From contig NZ_CP134223.1 in assembly GCF_031599675.1 (NCBI RefSeq), forward strand, positions 62,001 to 126,000: a stretch of 64,000 bases of DNA. Direction: 5' to 3'. Below the pieces are notes generated by a model that was given only the letters and a program-made list of their open reading frames with translations, had not been told where the DNA came from and ran no database searches. The position numbers and the translations under genes are program-made. Source of the DNA: Paenibacillus pedocola (lineage in GTDB: Bacteria > Bacillota > Bacilli > Paenibacillales > Paenibacillaceae). Below, one piece after another: positions 51,329-61,920 of this stretch (position 1 is its first letter; every line of letters starts with the position of its first letter).

Positions 51329-52003
51329 ATGGAGTATATAAGAATTACTGACATTTCCGATCCTTTGTTCAGACAAGTACATAATCTGCTGAGTGAAGTA
51401 TTCCCGCCGGAGGAAGTGCTGGAATTCAGCCTGTGGCAGGAGCCGCTGGAAGATCCGGGTATCCGTGTATTTGCAGCTGTTCATCAGGGGGAGGTTGTCG
51501 GCACCACGGAATACCGCTATTATCCGGACTGGAATGTGGCGATGACCGACTTCACCATCATTGGCCGCGAAGGCTTGGGAATCGGGCGTTTTTTGGCCCA
51601 GAGCCGTCTAAAAGACCTCAGAAGCCTTGCTGCGGATAACGGGGGTAAAGAGCTGTTCGGCATGTTTGCAGAAATATACGACCCTTACCGGGTACCGGAT
51701 TTCGCTTTCGGCGGAGTCAAGCCGATGGACCCGTTTGTCCGGCGTGAGGTGCTGTCTCATCTCGGTTATGAACGGCTTAATTTTCCTTATGTACACCCTT
51801 CCTGGAAAGGCGACGGGAAGGCGGTAACCGGACTGGATCTATGCTTTATGCCGGGGCAGGAGGGGCTGGAGGCGGTAGAGGCCTCTTTGGTTGCTGACTT
51901 TCTGACCCGTTATTATGCGGTGCTGGAAGATAAGCCGGAAGCCTGGCACTCCATGGTCGATCAGCTGCGCCAGAGAGATACATTGCGGCTGTTGCCGCTG
52001 TAA
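51329..52003 (+). CDS. GNAT-like acetyltransferase
   Basis: A 224-residue protein with a diverged acetyltransferase fold: VVGTTEYRYYPDWNVAMTDFTIIGREGLGIGRFLAQ holds strands 4-5 and the acetyl-CoA loop. ATG 51329 is eight bases from TGGAGGAG; ATG 51323 is closer and less likely. It follows the nitrilase/acetyltransferase pair by 26 bases, so three genes form one operon. The substrate is unknown. Confidence 0.75.
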   Translation: MEYIRITDISDPLFRQVHNLLSEVFPPEEVLEFSLWQEPLEDPGIRVFAAVHQGEVVGTTEYRYYPDWNVAMTDFTIIGREGLGIGRFLAQSRLKDLRSLAADNGGKELFGMFAEIYDPYRVPDFAFGGVKPMDPFVRREVLSHLGYERLNFPYVHPSWKGDGKAVTGLDLCFMPGQEGLEAVEASLVADFLTRYYAVLEDKPEAWHSMVDQLRQRDTLRLLPL

Positions 52004-52145
52004 TTATCTGCTATATAGAATGAACTTAAAAGATACAATAGGTGAATTCTCCATTGAATTGCTCTCCGGAACTGGATATAGTGTACAATGGGTAAGCGAA
52101 TATGCCTTTGATTTATGAATAGAAAGAGTAAGCGAGGAACATGTG

Positions 52146-52589
52146 ATGTCTGAAATACAGTCCGACAAATACGGTGCTTCCGTTACGCTGGAGAGCCTGC
52201 AGGACGGACAGAGGAATGTGATGAAAGCAGCCGGAGAAGTTATTGCCAGAGGGGCGCAGCTTTATATCCGCTATGAAGAAGCAGAGCAGGGCCCGCGGGG
52301 AGAATCGGTTTCCGTCCGCACGACTATAAAGATTTCAGGCAGTGAGCTGAAGCTGATCCGGCACGGCAGCATTGAGTCCGAGCAGTCTTTTGTCCTTGGG
52401 CGCCGCCTGCCGGGATTCTACCGCTCGCCGTACACACAGTTTAATCTCTCCACCGATACGCGGAAGCTGGATATTACGCGCGAGGGACGCTCGCTGAAGG
52501 TCTCGTGGGAATACGACTTGTACGTTTACGGGGAGCTATCGGGACAGTTCGCTATCAGTTTGTATATACAGGAGGAACCACAATCATGA
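52146..52589 (+). CDS. ywiB: DUF1934 beta-barrel protein (YwiB-like)
   Basis: A 147-residue protein of the DUF1934 family, with alternating strands ([69 protein letters not shown]). B. subtilis YwiB lies next to argS in the same way. Function unknown; the lipocalin-like barrel suggests ligand binding. Its TGA overlaps the argS ATG. Confidence 0.88.
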   Translation: MSEIQSDKYGASVTLESLQDGQRNVMKAAGEVIARGAQLYIRYEEAEQGPRGESVSVRTTIKISGSELKLIRHGSIESEQSFVLGRRLPGFYRSPYTQFNLSTDTRKLDITREGRSLKVSWEYDLYVYGELSGQFAISLYIQEEPQS

Positions 52590-54271
52590 CACAAAGTCAA
52601 AATCCGCTTCAGCTTGCCAATGAACGGGTGAAAGAGGCCATCGCAGGTGCTATTCTATCCGCCGGCCTGGTAACGCAAGAAGAGCTTCCGGCCATTGTGC
52701 TGGAAGTGCCGAAAGACAAGGCCCATGGCGATCTTGCCACAAATGCCGCCATGCAGCTGACCAAAATTGCCAAGCGCAATCCGCGTCAAATCGCCGAGGC
52801 GATTATTGAACATCTGGACACGGCCGCAGCAATGATTGAAAAAGCGGAAATCGCCGGACCCGGCTTTATCAACTTTACCCTCTCTAAGAGCTATCTTTAT
52901 CCGGTGATTGCGCTGGTTGCCGAGCAGGGCGACAATTACGGCCGTATCGAAGCCGGTAAGGGGCAGAAGGTTGAAGTGGAATTTGTCAGCGCTAATCCTA
53001 CCGGCAGCCTGCACCTTGGACATGCCCGCGGCGCAGCGGTCGGTGACGCCCTGTGTAATGTGCTGGATTTTGCCGGCTATCAGGTGACCCGGGAGTATTA
53101 CATTAATGATGCCGGTAATCAGGTGAACAATCTGTGCAAATCGATTGAGACCCGTTATCTGCAGGAGCTGGGCCAGCCGGCGGAAATGCCGGAGGACGGG
53201 TACCATGGCGAGGATATTAAGGGATTTGCCAAGGAGCTTGTAGCCGAGAAAGGCGATGCGCTGCTGGAGATGACGCCGGGAGACCGCGCCGCCTTCTTCC
53301 GCACTTACGGTCTTACGAAGGAACTGGACAAAATCAAACGCGATCTTGGACGCTTCCGCGTAAACTTCGACATCTGGTTTAGCGAGACCTCGCTGTATGA
53401 GAACGGCCAGGTGCTGCGCTCACTGGATGAGCTGCGCGACCGCGGAGAAGTGTACGAGCTGGACGGGGCAACCTGGCTGCAGACGACCAAATACGGCGAC
53501 GACAAGGACCGCGTACTGATCAAGAATGACGGAACCTATACCTACCTTACACCGGATATTGCCTATCACAGTGATAAGTACAGCCGGGGCTACGATAAAA
53601 TGATCAATATCTGGGGTGCCGACCACCATGGCTACATCCCCCGGATGAAAGCGGCCATGTCTGCGCTTGGCAATGATTCCGAGAAGCTGGTCGTGCTGAT
53701 TGCTCAGATGGTCAGCCTGTTCCAGAACGGCGAGAAGGTCAAAATGTCCAAGCGTACCGGCAAAGCCGTGACGATGGAAGACCTGATGGAAGAAGTCGGC
53801 CTGGATGCCATCCGCTACTTCTTCACGATGCGCAGCATGGATTCCCATCTTGATTTCGACATGGATCTGGCGATTTCCACGTCCAATGAGAATCCGGTGT
53901 TCTACGTTCAATATGCGCATGCCCGGATCTGCAGCATCTTCCGCCAGGCGGAGGAACAGGGGATTACGCTTCCCGCTGTAGCCGAGATTGACTTTACCAA
54001 GCTGACAGCTGTTCATGAATACGACCTGCTGCGCAAAATCGGCGAATTGCCTGCCGAGATCACCGTTGCGGCTGAGAGCTATGCACCGCATCGCCTGATC
54101 CGCTATGTATACGATCTCGCTGCGCTGTTCCACAGCTACTACAAAGCGGAGCGCGTCATCACCGAGGATGCCGCTCAGACCGTTGCCCGTCTCGCCCTGC
54201 TGGGTGCAGCGCGTACAACTATTGCTAACGTACTGCGTCTGGTCGGTGTTACCGCACCTGACCGGATGTAA
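52586..54271 (+). CDS. argS: Arginyl-tRNA synthetase
   Basis: Class I synthetase of 561 residues. The HIGH-type motif is [10 protein letters not shown], the KMSK-type motif is VKMSKRTG, and the N-terminal Add1 domain and C-terminal DALR anticodon domain are present. ATG 52586 overlaps the ywiB stop (ATGA) and has CAGGAGG upstream. Confidence 0.97.
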   Translation: MTQSQNPLQLANERVKEAIAGAILSAGLVTQEELPAIVLEVPKDKAHGDLATNAAMQLTKIAKRNPRQIAEAIIEHLDTAAAMIEKAEIAGPGFINFTLSKSYLYPVIALVAEQGDNYGRIEAGKGQKVEVEFVSANPTGSLHLGHARGAAVGDALCNVLDFAGYQVTREYYINDAGNQVNNLCKSIETRYLQELGQPAEMPEDGYHGEDIKGFAKELVAEKGDALLEMTPGDRAAFFRTYGLTKELDKIKRDLGRFRVNFDIWFSETSLYENGQVLRSLDELRDRGEVYELDGATWLQTTKYGDDKDRVLIKNDGTYTYLTPDIAYHSDKYSRGYDKMINIWGADHHGYIPRMKAAMSALGNDSEKLVVLIAQMVSLFQNGEKVKMSKRTGKAVTMEDLMEEVGLDAIRYFFTMRSMDSHLDFDMDLAISTSNENPVFYVQYAHARICSIFRQAEEQGITLPAVAEIDFTKLTAVHEYDLLRKIGELPAEITVAAESYAPHRLIRYVYDLAALFHSYYKAERVITEDAAQTVARLALLGAARTTIANVLRLVGVTAPDRM

Positions 54272-54283
54272 CTTACTCAAACA

Positions 54284-54325
54284 GAAGCTCCGCCCCCCCC
54301 ATGACAGGGAGGCGGAGCTTTTTTG
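54284..54325. terminator. Terminator after argS
   Basis: AAGCTCCGCC (54285-54294) pairs with GGCGGAGCTT (54311-54320) and is followed by TTTTTT. Confidence 0.92.
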
Positions 54326-54474
54326 TGCCGGCGGCGCGGCGGGCACGGGGCAGGGCCTGTAGCGGCGCAGCGGGCGCTGCCGCCCGCCGCCATGCCGGCC
54401 CGGCCCGCCTGCGGCCGGGCCGAAGCCCTTGCCGCAGGGCGTGCTGCGCACCGCCCCGGCGGCAAGAGGCGGGC
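54326..54474. other. Very G/C-rich non-coding block with strong hairpin
   Basis: The DNA between the argS terminator and the S8 protease stop is almost entirely G and C, unlike its neighbours. It contains a perfect 10-base inverted repeat (54396-54405 and 54413-54422, 7-base loop). Open frames here are long only because stop codons are rare in such DNA. The G/C bias continues into the 3' end of the protease gene. Confidence 0.5.
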
Positions 54475-55650
54475 CTACGCCTTCGCGGCAGCGGCGGCGG
54501 CCCGCTTGGCCCGCGCGCCTGCACGCAGCAGGCGCAGGGCATCGGCTGCGCCGCCGCCGAGGGCGGCGCGGCGCTGGCCCTTGCGCAGCCGCACCGGGAT
54601 GGCCGTGCGGCGCAAGAGCAGCTTCAGCTCGCGCGGCGTCAGCGCCGGGCGCAGCGCGAGCAGCAGGGCCGCGGCACCGGTGACATGCGAGGTCGCCATG
54701 GAGGTGCCGCTCATTTCTTTATAGCCCTCCCGCAGCCAGCAGGAGGGCACGCTTTCGCCCGGACCGTATACATCGATATACGGCCCGCGGTTGCTGAAGG
54801 CCGCTACGCGGTGCCTCCGGTCCAGAGCACCGACGGCAATCGTCTCGGGATAGCGGGCGGGGTAATCCCCGCCGCGTTTGCCGTCGTTGCCGGAGGAGGC
54901 GATGATGGCGATCCCGGCCCGGTAGGCCTTGATCACCACATCATGAAGCGCTTTGCTCCGGGTCTTCATGCCGAAGCTCATATTAATGATGTCGATCTTG
55001 TTCTGCACGCACCAGTCGATGCCGAGTACAATATCGGAGACATAGGCGGAGCCGCTGTGGTCAAAGGCCTTGACCGGATAGAGCAAGGCCCGCGGAGCTA
55101 CGCCCATCATGCCGCGTGTACCGCCGGCTGCCGCCAGCGTACCGGCAATATGTGTGCCGTGTCCATTATCATCGAGCGGCAGCATGCCGCGGTGAAGCAG
55201 ATTTACACCCGAGGCGAGAGAATGCTTTAAATCGGGATGCCGGTAATCGGCGCCTGTGTCGATGACACCGATCTTCACTTGGACGCCGGTGGATTTGGAC
55301 CAGGCCTGCGGGGCATGAATCGCTTTCACGCCCCATGGCAGCATGGCGGTGCCGGTTTTTTCCCCTGGGACAGAGTGAACCTTTATCCGCAGGTCTTCTT
55401 CTATTCTTAAAGAGGAGGCGAATTTGTCCATCAGCCTTTCCGCCCCTGCGGCGGGTACAAAAAAAGCCTTGATCAGATTAGAAACCTGAACCTGCCGAAG
55501 CCCCGGCCGCTTCGCTTTCAGCGACTTCCACTGTGACAGCGCTCCGGCATACTGACGGTCATCATTGAAGGTTACAATACGCCGCTCCGTATTTTTGGGG
55601 GCAGCCGATATCTCCTCAAGCAGCAACTGCCAAAATCCGTAATAATCCAT
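54475..55650 (-). CDS. S8 family serine protease, subtilisin type
   Basis: A 391-residue subtilase. The triad is Asp131 (VIDTGAD), His164 (NGHGTHIAG) and Ser317 (GTSMATSH), with the oxyanion Asn255 in ASSGND. Residues about 25-92 look like an I9-type propeptide. No signal peptide is seen, so it may act inside the cell or leave by an unusual route. The last 60 residues are Arg/Ala/Leu-rich and coded by extremely G/C-rich DNA. It is transcribed towards argS. Confidence 0.9.
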   Translation of the reverse strand: MDYYGFWQLLLEEISAAPKNTERRIVTFNDDRQYAGALSQWKSLKAKRPGLRQVQVSNLIKAFFVPAAGAERLMDKFASSLRIEEDLRIKVHSVPGEKTGTAMLPWGVKAIHAPQAWSKSTGVQVKIGVIDTGADYRHPDLKHSLASGVNLLHRGMLPLDDNGHGTHIAGTLAAAGGTRGMMGVAPRALLYPVKAFDHSGSAYVSDIVLGIDWCVQNKIDIINMSFGMKTRSKALHDVVIKAYRAGIAIIASSGNDGKRGGDYPARYPETIAVGALDRRHRVAAFSNRGPYIDVYGPGESVPSCWLREGYKEMSGTSMATSHVTGAAALLLALRPALTPRELKLLLRRTAIPVRLRKGQRRAALGGGAADALRLLRAGARAKRAAAAAAKA

Positions 55651-55755
55651 AGGTTACGCCGTCCCCCTCCTTGCTGCCGTGCTGCCATATTGTATGAGAG
55701 GAGGCGGGCGTCCGAATGGGAACTTGCCCTTTTTTAGCGAAATGGGCTGCCCATC

Positions 55756-55883
55756 GTGTCAAAAGGCGGAGCTTCACATAAAATAAACAGAAGAGACTTT
55801 AGCTCTCTTTGCAACATCCCGTAAGGAGCCGATCCTTGGCGTGGATACAGTCATGCGCGGAGGGATTTCCTCCGCCTTTTTTA
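55756..55883 (+). ncRNA. Candidate small RNA or rpoE leader ending in a terminator
   Basis: A possible promoter (GTGTCA 55756-55761, spacer 17, TAAAAT 55779-55784) is followed by a strong terminator: arms 55857-55863 and 55869-55875, then CTTTTTT. There is no gene on this strand between them. The expected RNA of about 93 bases has two inner hairpins (AGAG/CTCT and AAGGA/TCCTT). It could be a free small RNA or an attenuated leader of rpoE, whose gene begins 263 bases further on. A second G/C-rich stem (55939-55947 with 55983-55991) lies in between. Confidence 0.4.
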
Positions 55884-56146
55884 ATATGAATAAGCATTCG
55901 TATGTTTTACATAATAAATGATCGTTCCCATTCTCTCCGGACGGAGCTATCCTGTTGAGGGAGGCGAAGCTGACTCTGCCGGGCTCTGTCCCCCCTTTAC
56001 CTGTTGCACCGCGGGAATCTTCCTGCGTCTTGCTGCATTTGACTTGCATTTTGCCCTCAAATAGGTTTTACTTAGTTTTGTTAATGGATATTATGAAATA
56101 GAAATTAACGGTAATGTGAACAATGCGTGAGAGGAAGTGTCCTTTA

Positions 56147-56707
56147 GTGAGTACGCCACTCAATTTAAAGCTGGACCCTGAGAAAGTTAAAGAAATGCCG
56201 ATGGTGGACCTGGCTTTCCTGGTGCTCAAAGCAGCCAATACACCTTATTATTATCGTGATCTGATGGTCGAAGTGGCCAAGCTGCGCGGTATGACCGATC
56301 AAGAAAGCCAAGATACTATCGCTCAGTTATATACCGAGATTAACATCGACGGACGGTTTGCCTGTGTCGGGACCAACCTGTGGGGACTGAAACGCTGGTA
56401 TCCGCTGGAACGCTCTGATGATCCTGTTGGCAATACCAAACGCGTGCGCATCATTAACGATGAGGACGACGATCTGGAAGACGACGACTTCACGGAAGAA
56501 GAAGAGAATTATGCTGCTGAGGAAGAGGATTTCGACGCTATCGACGAAGATCGCGATGACCTCTATTCTGACGACGACAGCGAAGAAGAAGTGGACGAAG
56601 ATGTTGTCATTGATGAAGACGACGACATTGACGAAGACGACGCTGATGAAGACTCCGAAGACGGCGATAATGAGGATGCCGACGAGGACGAAGACGACGA
56701 TTATTAG
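56147..56707 (+). CDS. rpoE: RNA polymerase delta subunit
   Basis: Delta binds core RNA polymerase in Gram-positive bacteria and speeds promoter exchange. The 186-residue protein has the N-terminal HARE-HTH domain (VKEMPMVDLAFLVLKAANTPYYYRDLMVEV to GLKRWYPLE) and a long Asp/Glu tail from about residue 105. GTG 56147 is favoured by homologue length and the AGAGGA site; an ATG at 56123 has no site. The order rpoE-pyrG-spo0F-fba is as in B. subtilis. Confidence 0.94.
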   Translation: MSTPLNLKLDPEKVKEMPMVDLAFLVLKAANTPYYYRDLMVEVAKLRGMTDQESQDTIAQLYTEINIDGRFACVGTNLWGLKRWYPLERSDDPVGNTKRVRIINDEDDDLEDDDFTEEEENYAAEEEDFDAIDEDRDDLYSDDDSEEEVDEDVVIDEDDDIDEDDADEDSEDGDNEDADEDEDDDY

Positions 56708-56734
56708 AATCATAAGCCGGGCGTAATTCCTCCC

Positions 56735-56764
56735 TTGACATGGGTGGGATCGTCAGAGTAAACT
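56735..56764 (+). promoter_or_regulatory. pyrG promoter
   Basis: TTGACA (56735-56740), spacer 18, TAAACT (56759-56764). The start expected seven to eight bases later falls on GGGC at 56772-56775. Confidence 0.7.
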
Positions 56765-56771
56765 ATTGCAT

Positions 56772-56848
56772 GGGCTTATAATGAAAGTTAATATGTTTTC
56801 TAAAATAAAAAGTGCCCCGGCTCTACGGGTGTCACTTTTTTGTTTTTT
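56772..56848 (+). promoter_or_regulatory. pyrG leader with CTP-sensing attenuator
   Basis: The predicted RNA starts 5'-GGGCUU and meets a terminator (AAAAGTG...CACTTTTTTG, 56806-56848) with CCCC in its left arm. In B. subtilis pyrG, RNA starting GGGC is extended with extra G residues when CTP is low, and the poly-G pairs with the pyrimidine-rich left arm to prevent termination. The same elements are here. The terminator also serves rpoE. Confidence 0.65.
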
Positions 56849-56988
56849 TAGATGGTTTTTCCGTGATTGCGAAGATCTCGCCTTTCATTTTGGGCGGCGG
56901 AAGTAACTTTTGGTTTCCCCCGGTTTGATGATGGAAAAAAGGGTTACGATAAACAAAAGCGTCGCCTGAATTTCTGGACTTTATTTAG

Positions 56989-58608
<1,620 letters not shown>

Positions 58609-58642
58609 CCAATAAAATAAACAGATCCGGTAAGGATCTTTA

Positions 58643-58672
58643 GAAAGCCTCCAGCTGGAGGCTTTCTTTTAA
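58643..58672 (+). terminator. Terminator of pyrG
   Basis: Perfect 10-base arms GAAAGCCTCC/GGAGGCTTTC with an AGCT loop and four T. A smaller hairpin (58623-58640) precedes it. Confidence 0.9.
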
Positions 58673-58759
58673 ATATGGATATTCAGCTAATTCCATGGAA
58701 TAACCGTACCTGCTGTCCACCATTATCTGGAATGTATTTACCCTTTTTATCCAATTAGC

Positions 58760-58784
58760 AGGATTTTGACTATAAAGCACGAAT
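58760..58784 (+). promoter_or_regulatory. Sigma-H-type promoter of spo0F
   Basis: AGGATTT (58760-58766) and GAAT (58781-58784), spacer 14, fit the sigma-H pattern AGGAWWT-N12-14-GAAT. B. subtilis spo0F is known to use sigma-H. No clear Spo0A box was found nearby. Confidence 0.5.
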
Positions 58785-58875
58785 AATAGGTTTCGTATAG
58801 AATAAATTATTGTGAGCCGTTAGCTGTGAGAGGGCGCGGTATAGACAATCTGCCTTAAATCTGGGAGGGTACGAT

Positions 58876-59262
58876 ATGGAAAAAGGGAAAGTTTTAATTG
58901 TCGATGATCAGAACGGAATCCGAATTCTCCTCATGGAAGTGTTTAATAGCGAAGGGTATACCACCTATCAAGCTGCTAACGGTAAAACAGCAATCGAAAT
59001 TGTCCAGAAAGAATCCCCAGACTTGGTTCTGCTCGATATGAAAATTCCGGGAATGGATGGGCTGGAAATCCTTAAGCATTTGAAGGAGATTAATCCGGCT
59101 ATTAAGGTGATTATGATGACGGCATACGGAGAACTGGACATGATTAAGGAAGCGACAAAACTGGGAGCGCTTATGCACTTTACCAAGCCGTTTGACATTG
59201 ATGAGATGCGGGTGGCAGTGAATATGCATCTTCAGGACAAGCCAGTGGACCACTTCGGCTAA
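58876..59262 (+). CDS. spo0F: Sporulation phosphorelay response regulator Spo0F
   Basis: Single-domain receiver of 128 residues that takes phosphate from sporulation kinases and passes it to Spo0B. The phosphorylated Asp54 ([13 protein letters not shown]), the acidic pair in [10 protein letters not shown], the Thr of [11 protein letters not shown] and the Lys of FTKPFD are all present. The loop residues around [12 protein letters not shown] match B. subtilis Spo0F closely, distinguishing it from CheY. It lies between pyrG and fba as in B. subtilis. Confidence 0.96.
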   Translation: MEKGKVLIVDDQNGIRILLMEVFNSEGYTTYQAANGKTAIEIVQKESPDLVLLDMKIPGMDGLEILKHLKEINPAIKVIMMTAYGELDMIKEATKLGALMHFTKPFDIDEMRVAVNMHLQDKPVDHFG

Positions 59263-59345
59263 CCTGAAATTTATGGTTTGACAAAGTCCTGTTATGGATA
59301 ATATAAGAAGGTTGAGTTTGCCCGCAGCATAGGCTGGCTGAATAT

Positions 59346-59367
59346 CGTCCCACCGGGACATTTTTTT
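59346..59367 (+). terminator. Terminator of spo0F
   Basis: GTCCC-ACC-GGGAC followed by A and seven T; a short but G/C-rich stem. Confidence 0.8.
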
Positions 59368-59398
59368 GTGTATCCTATTTAGTATTTGACACAGGATG

Positions 59399-59407
59399 TG
59401 CTATAAT
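59399..59407 (+). promoter_or_regulatory. Extended -10 promoter of fba
   Basis: TGC plus perfect TATAAT (59402-59407). A perfect TTGACA sits only ten bases upstream (59386-59391), too close to be its -35. Confidence 0.6.
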
Positions 59408-59469
59408 AAGCCTGTATGTGATGTCGGTTTAAATATAAGCAACCCAACATTCTTAGGAGGATTGAAACC

Positions 59470-60324
59470 ATGCCATTAGTATCTATGACAGACATGTTAA
59501 ACAAAGCACTTGAAGGAAAATATGCAGTTGGCCAGTTCAACATCAACAACCTTGAGTGGACTCAGGCGATTCTTGGTGCAGCAGAAGAAGAAAAGTCACC
59601 AGTAATCCTTGGTGTTTCCGAAGGCGCAGCCCGTCACATGGGCGGATTTTATACTGTAGTGAAGATGGTTGAAGGACTTATTCACGACATGAAAATCACC
59701 GTTCCTGTAGCGATTCACCTGGACCACGGTTCCAGCTTTGACAAATGTAAAGAAGCTATTGATGCCGGCTTTACATCCGTAATGATCGACGGTTCCCACC
59801 ACCCAATCGCCGAAAACATTGAAATGACTAAAAAAGTTGTTGAATATGCACATGCCAAAGGCGTTTCTGTTGAAGCAGAAGTTGGTACTGTAGGCGGACA
59901 AGAAGATGACGTTATCGGCGGCATCCAATATGCAGATCTTAACGAATGTGTAAGCATCGTTAAAGAAACTGGCATCGACACTTTGGCTCCAGCACTTGGT
60001 TCCGTACACGGTCCTTACCTGGGCGAGCCAAACCTCGGATTCAAAGAAATGGAAGAAATCCGCGATGCAGTTAAGCTTCCGCTCGTGCTTCACGGCGGTA
60101 CAGGCATTCCGTTGCATGATATCCAGAAGTCCATCTCCCTGGGAACTTCCAAAATTAACGTAAACACTGAGAACCAAATCGCATTTGCTAAAGTGGTACG
60201 TGAAGTTTTGGCTGCTAAACCGGATGCTTACGATCCTCGTACATTCATCGCACCAGGCCGCGAAGCCATCAAACAAACCGTTATCGGCAAAATCCGCGAG
60301 TTCGGTTCCAGCAACAAAGCGTAA
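59470..60324 (+). CDS. fba: Fructose-1,6-bisphosphate aldolase, class II
   Basis: Zinc-dependent aldolase of glycolysis and gluconeogenesis, 284 residues. The metal-binding and catalytic segments are seen as [37 protein letters not shown] and [14 protein letters not shown] lies upstream. Codon use here is that of a highly expressed gene (GTT, CTT, AAA, GAA forms are frequent). Confidence 0.97.
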   Translation: MPLVSMTDMLNKALEGKYAVGQFNINNLEWTQAILGAAEEEKSPVILGVSEGAARHMGGFYTVVKMVEGLIHDMKITVPVAIHLDHGSSFDKCKEAIDAGFTSVMIDGSHHPIAENIEMTKKVVEYAHAKGVSVEAEVGTVGGQEDDVIGGIQYADLNECVSIVKETGIDTLAPALGSVHGPYLGEPNLGFKEMEEIRDAVKLPLVLHGGTGIPLHDIQKSISLGTSKINVNTENQIAFAKVVREVLAAKPDAYDPRTFIAPGREAIKQTVIGKIREFGSSNKA

Positions 60325-60399
60325 ATTTAACGCTGCTGCAGTTGGACAGGTTATTTCAGGCTGTCCGGCTGCATAGTTTGATATGGATATATTCTTCTT

Positions 60400-60450
60400 G
60401 AAACGTGTGCCGTCCTTATTCCAAGGGCGGCGCAGCCGTTTCTTCTTCTT
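60400..60450 (+). terminator. Terminator of fba
   Basis: GAAACG/CGTTTC and GCCGTCCTT/AAGGGCGGC form an interrupted long stem followed by TTCTTCTTCTT. A further hairpin, GGACAG/CTGTCC, lies upstream near 60341-60366. Confidence 0.7.
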
Positions 60451-60531
60451 AAACCTTTAAACACTAAAAAAAGCCACAGCAGGTATTGCCAGGGCAAGCT
60501 GCAATACACGTAGGGGGAACCAGATAAATCT

Positions 60532-61785
60532 ATGGAAAAATTAATGATTGGCGGTGGACGTCCGCTAAAGGGCGTTGTGACCATCAGCGGAGCGAAGAAT
60601 AGCGCGATCGCGCTTATTCCTGCGGCTATTTTAGCTGAATCTGAAGTTGTTCTGGATAATTTGCCGTCCCTTAGTGATGTAGCCGTTTACTCCGAAATTC
60701 TCGAAGAGCTTGGCGCAACTGTCTCATGGTCAGGCAACCAGATGAGAATTAACCCCTCCCGTATCGTATCCATCCCTATGCCTAACGGACCAGTCAAGAA
60801 ACTTCGTGCTTCTTATTATATGATGGGAGCGCTTCTTGGGAGATTCAAAGAAGCGACGATAGGCCTTCCCGGCGGCTGCAATTTTGAGCCCCGTCCGATT
60901 GATCAGCATATCAAGGGTTTTGAAGCACTGGGAGCAACTGTGACCAATGATCACGGTTCTATTCACCTGTATGCCAAGGAACTGCGCGGTGCGAAGATTT
61001 ATTTAGACGTATCCAGCGTAGGTGCCACTATTAACATCATGCTGGCGGCTTCACGGGCCAAAGGCTCTACAATTATCGAAAACGCGGCTAAAGAGCCTGA
61101 GATTATAGATGTAGCTACCCTTTTGAACTCTATGGGCGCTGTTATTAAAGGCGCCGGCACAGAAACGATCCGGATCGAAGGCGTTACAGAGATGCATGGC
61201 TGCCGCCATTCCATCATTCCTGACCGGATTCAAGCAGGAACATATATGATTGCTGCTGCAGCAACGCGCGGCAATGTATTGATAGATAACGTTATCCCCA
61301 AACACTTGGAGGCCCTGACCGCCAAGCTGCTGGAAATGGGCGTTGAAATCGAAGAACTGGATGAGAGCATCCGGGTCATCGGCAGAGCCAGATACGAGCA
61401 TGCCGATGTAAAAGCGCTGGTATACCCGGGCTTTGCCACCGATCTGCAATCCCCGATGACAAGCATGCTGACCCAGGCTGAAGGGGTCAGTGTATTAAGT
61501 GATTTTGTGTACAGCAACCGGTTCAAGCATGTGCCGGAACTGGTGCGGATGGGCGCGAAGATCCGTGTTGAAGGACGCTCGGCAATCATTGAAGGCAGCC
61601 GGCTTAATGCTGCCAAGGTTAAAGCTGCCGATCTGCGGGCCGGTGCGGCGCTGGTCATTGCCGGACTGACTGTCGGAGACGGAATTACTGAGGTCACGGG
61701 TGTGGAGTATATCGACCGCGGCTATGATAACTTAGTAACTAACATGCGCGATCTGGGCGCTGAAATTTGGCGCGAAGAGGAATAG
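60532..61785 (+). CDS. murA: UDP-N-acetylglucosamine 1-carboxyvinyltransferase (MurA family, second paralogue type)
   Basis: First committed step of peptidoglycan synthesis, target of fosfomycin. The 417-residue protein has Lys22 in SGAKNSA, the catalytic Cys116 in [11 protein letters not shown], and [14 protein letters not shown] near the end. Since Cys is kept, fosfomycin sensitivity is expected. Its place after fba matches B. subtilis murAB (murZ), one of two MurA paralogues. The ribosome site AGGGGG is 14 bases from the ATG, somewhat far. Confidence 0.94.
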   Translation: MEKLMIGGGRPLKGVVTISGAKNSAIALIPAAILAESEVVLDNLPSLSDVAVYSEILEELGATVSWSGNQMRINPSRIVSIPMPNGPVKKLRASYYMMGALLGRFKEATIGLPGGCNFEPRPIDQHIKGFEALGATVTNDHGSIHLYAKELRGAKIYLDVSSVGATINIMLAASRAKGSTIIENAAKEPEIIDVATLLNSMGAVIKGAGTETIRIEGVTEMHGCRHSIIPDRIQAGTYMIAAAATRGNVLIDNVIPKHLEALTAKLLEMGVEIEELDESIRVIGRARYEHADVKALVYPGFATDLQSPMTSMLTQAEGVSVLSDFVYSNRFKHVPELVRMGAKIRVEGRSAIIEGSRLNAAKVKAADLRAGAALVIAGLTVGDGITEVTGVEYIDRGYDNLVTNMRDLGAEIWREEE

Positions 61786-61803
61786 GATTCAGATTATCTG
61801 CTA

Positions 61804-61849
61804 TTTGGAAGGAGCGAATTTGCCTGCGAACTGCATATCTCCTTCCAAA
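61804..61849 (+). promoter_or_regulatory. Long hairpin between murA and rho
   Basis: Perfect 11-base arms (61804-61814 and 61839-61849) around a 24-base loop. No T run follows, so it is not a standard terminator. It could be part of the rho leader. Confidence 0.5.
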
Positions 61850-61920
61850 TTGGGTAATCCTATCCTAATGAGCATTTTAATAGACTTATACTTATATAAA
61901 ATTGAATAGGTGGTTATTAC

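Noticed and set aside
53420..54451. A 343-codon minus-strand frame opposite argS.
   Set aside because: It is the mirror of a certain gene and shows no protein family features.
54301..55230. Long plus-strand frames opposite the S8 protease gene.
   Set aside because: They follow from the G/C-rich DNA and are Arg/Ala/Gly-rich without domain features; the minus strand has a complete subtilase.
55774..56049. A 91-codon minus-strand frame whose end resembles a LacI-type helix-turn-helix (RDVAKRAKVSS).
   Set aside because: The similarity covers only about ten residues at the C-terminal end, where a LacI HTH would not be; the frame crosses a plus-strand terminator and lacks a ribosome site.
59386..59407. 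TTGACA and TATAAT before fba as one promoter.
   Set aside because: Only ten bases separate them; sigma-A needs about 17. The TATAAT with TGN is used instead.
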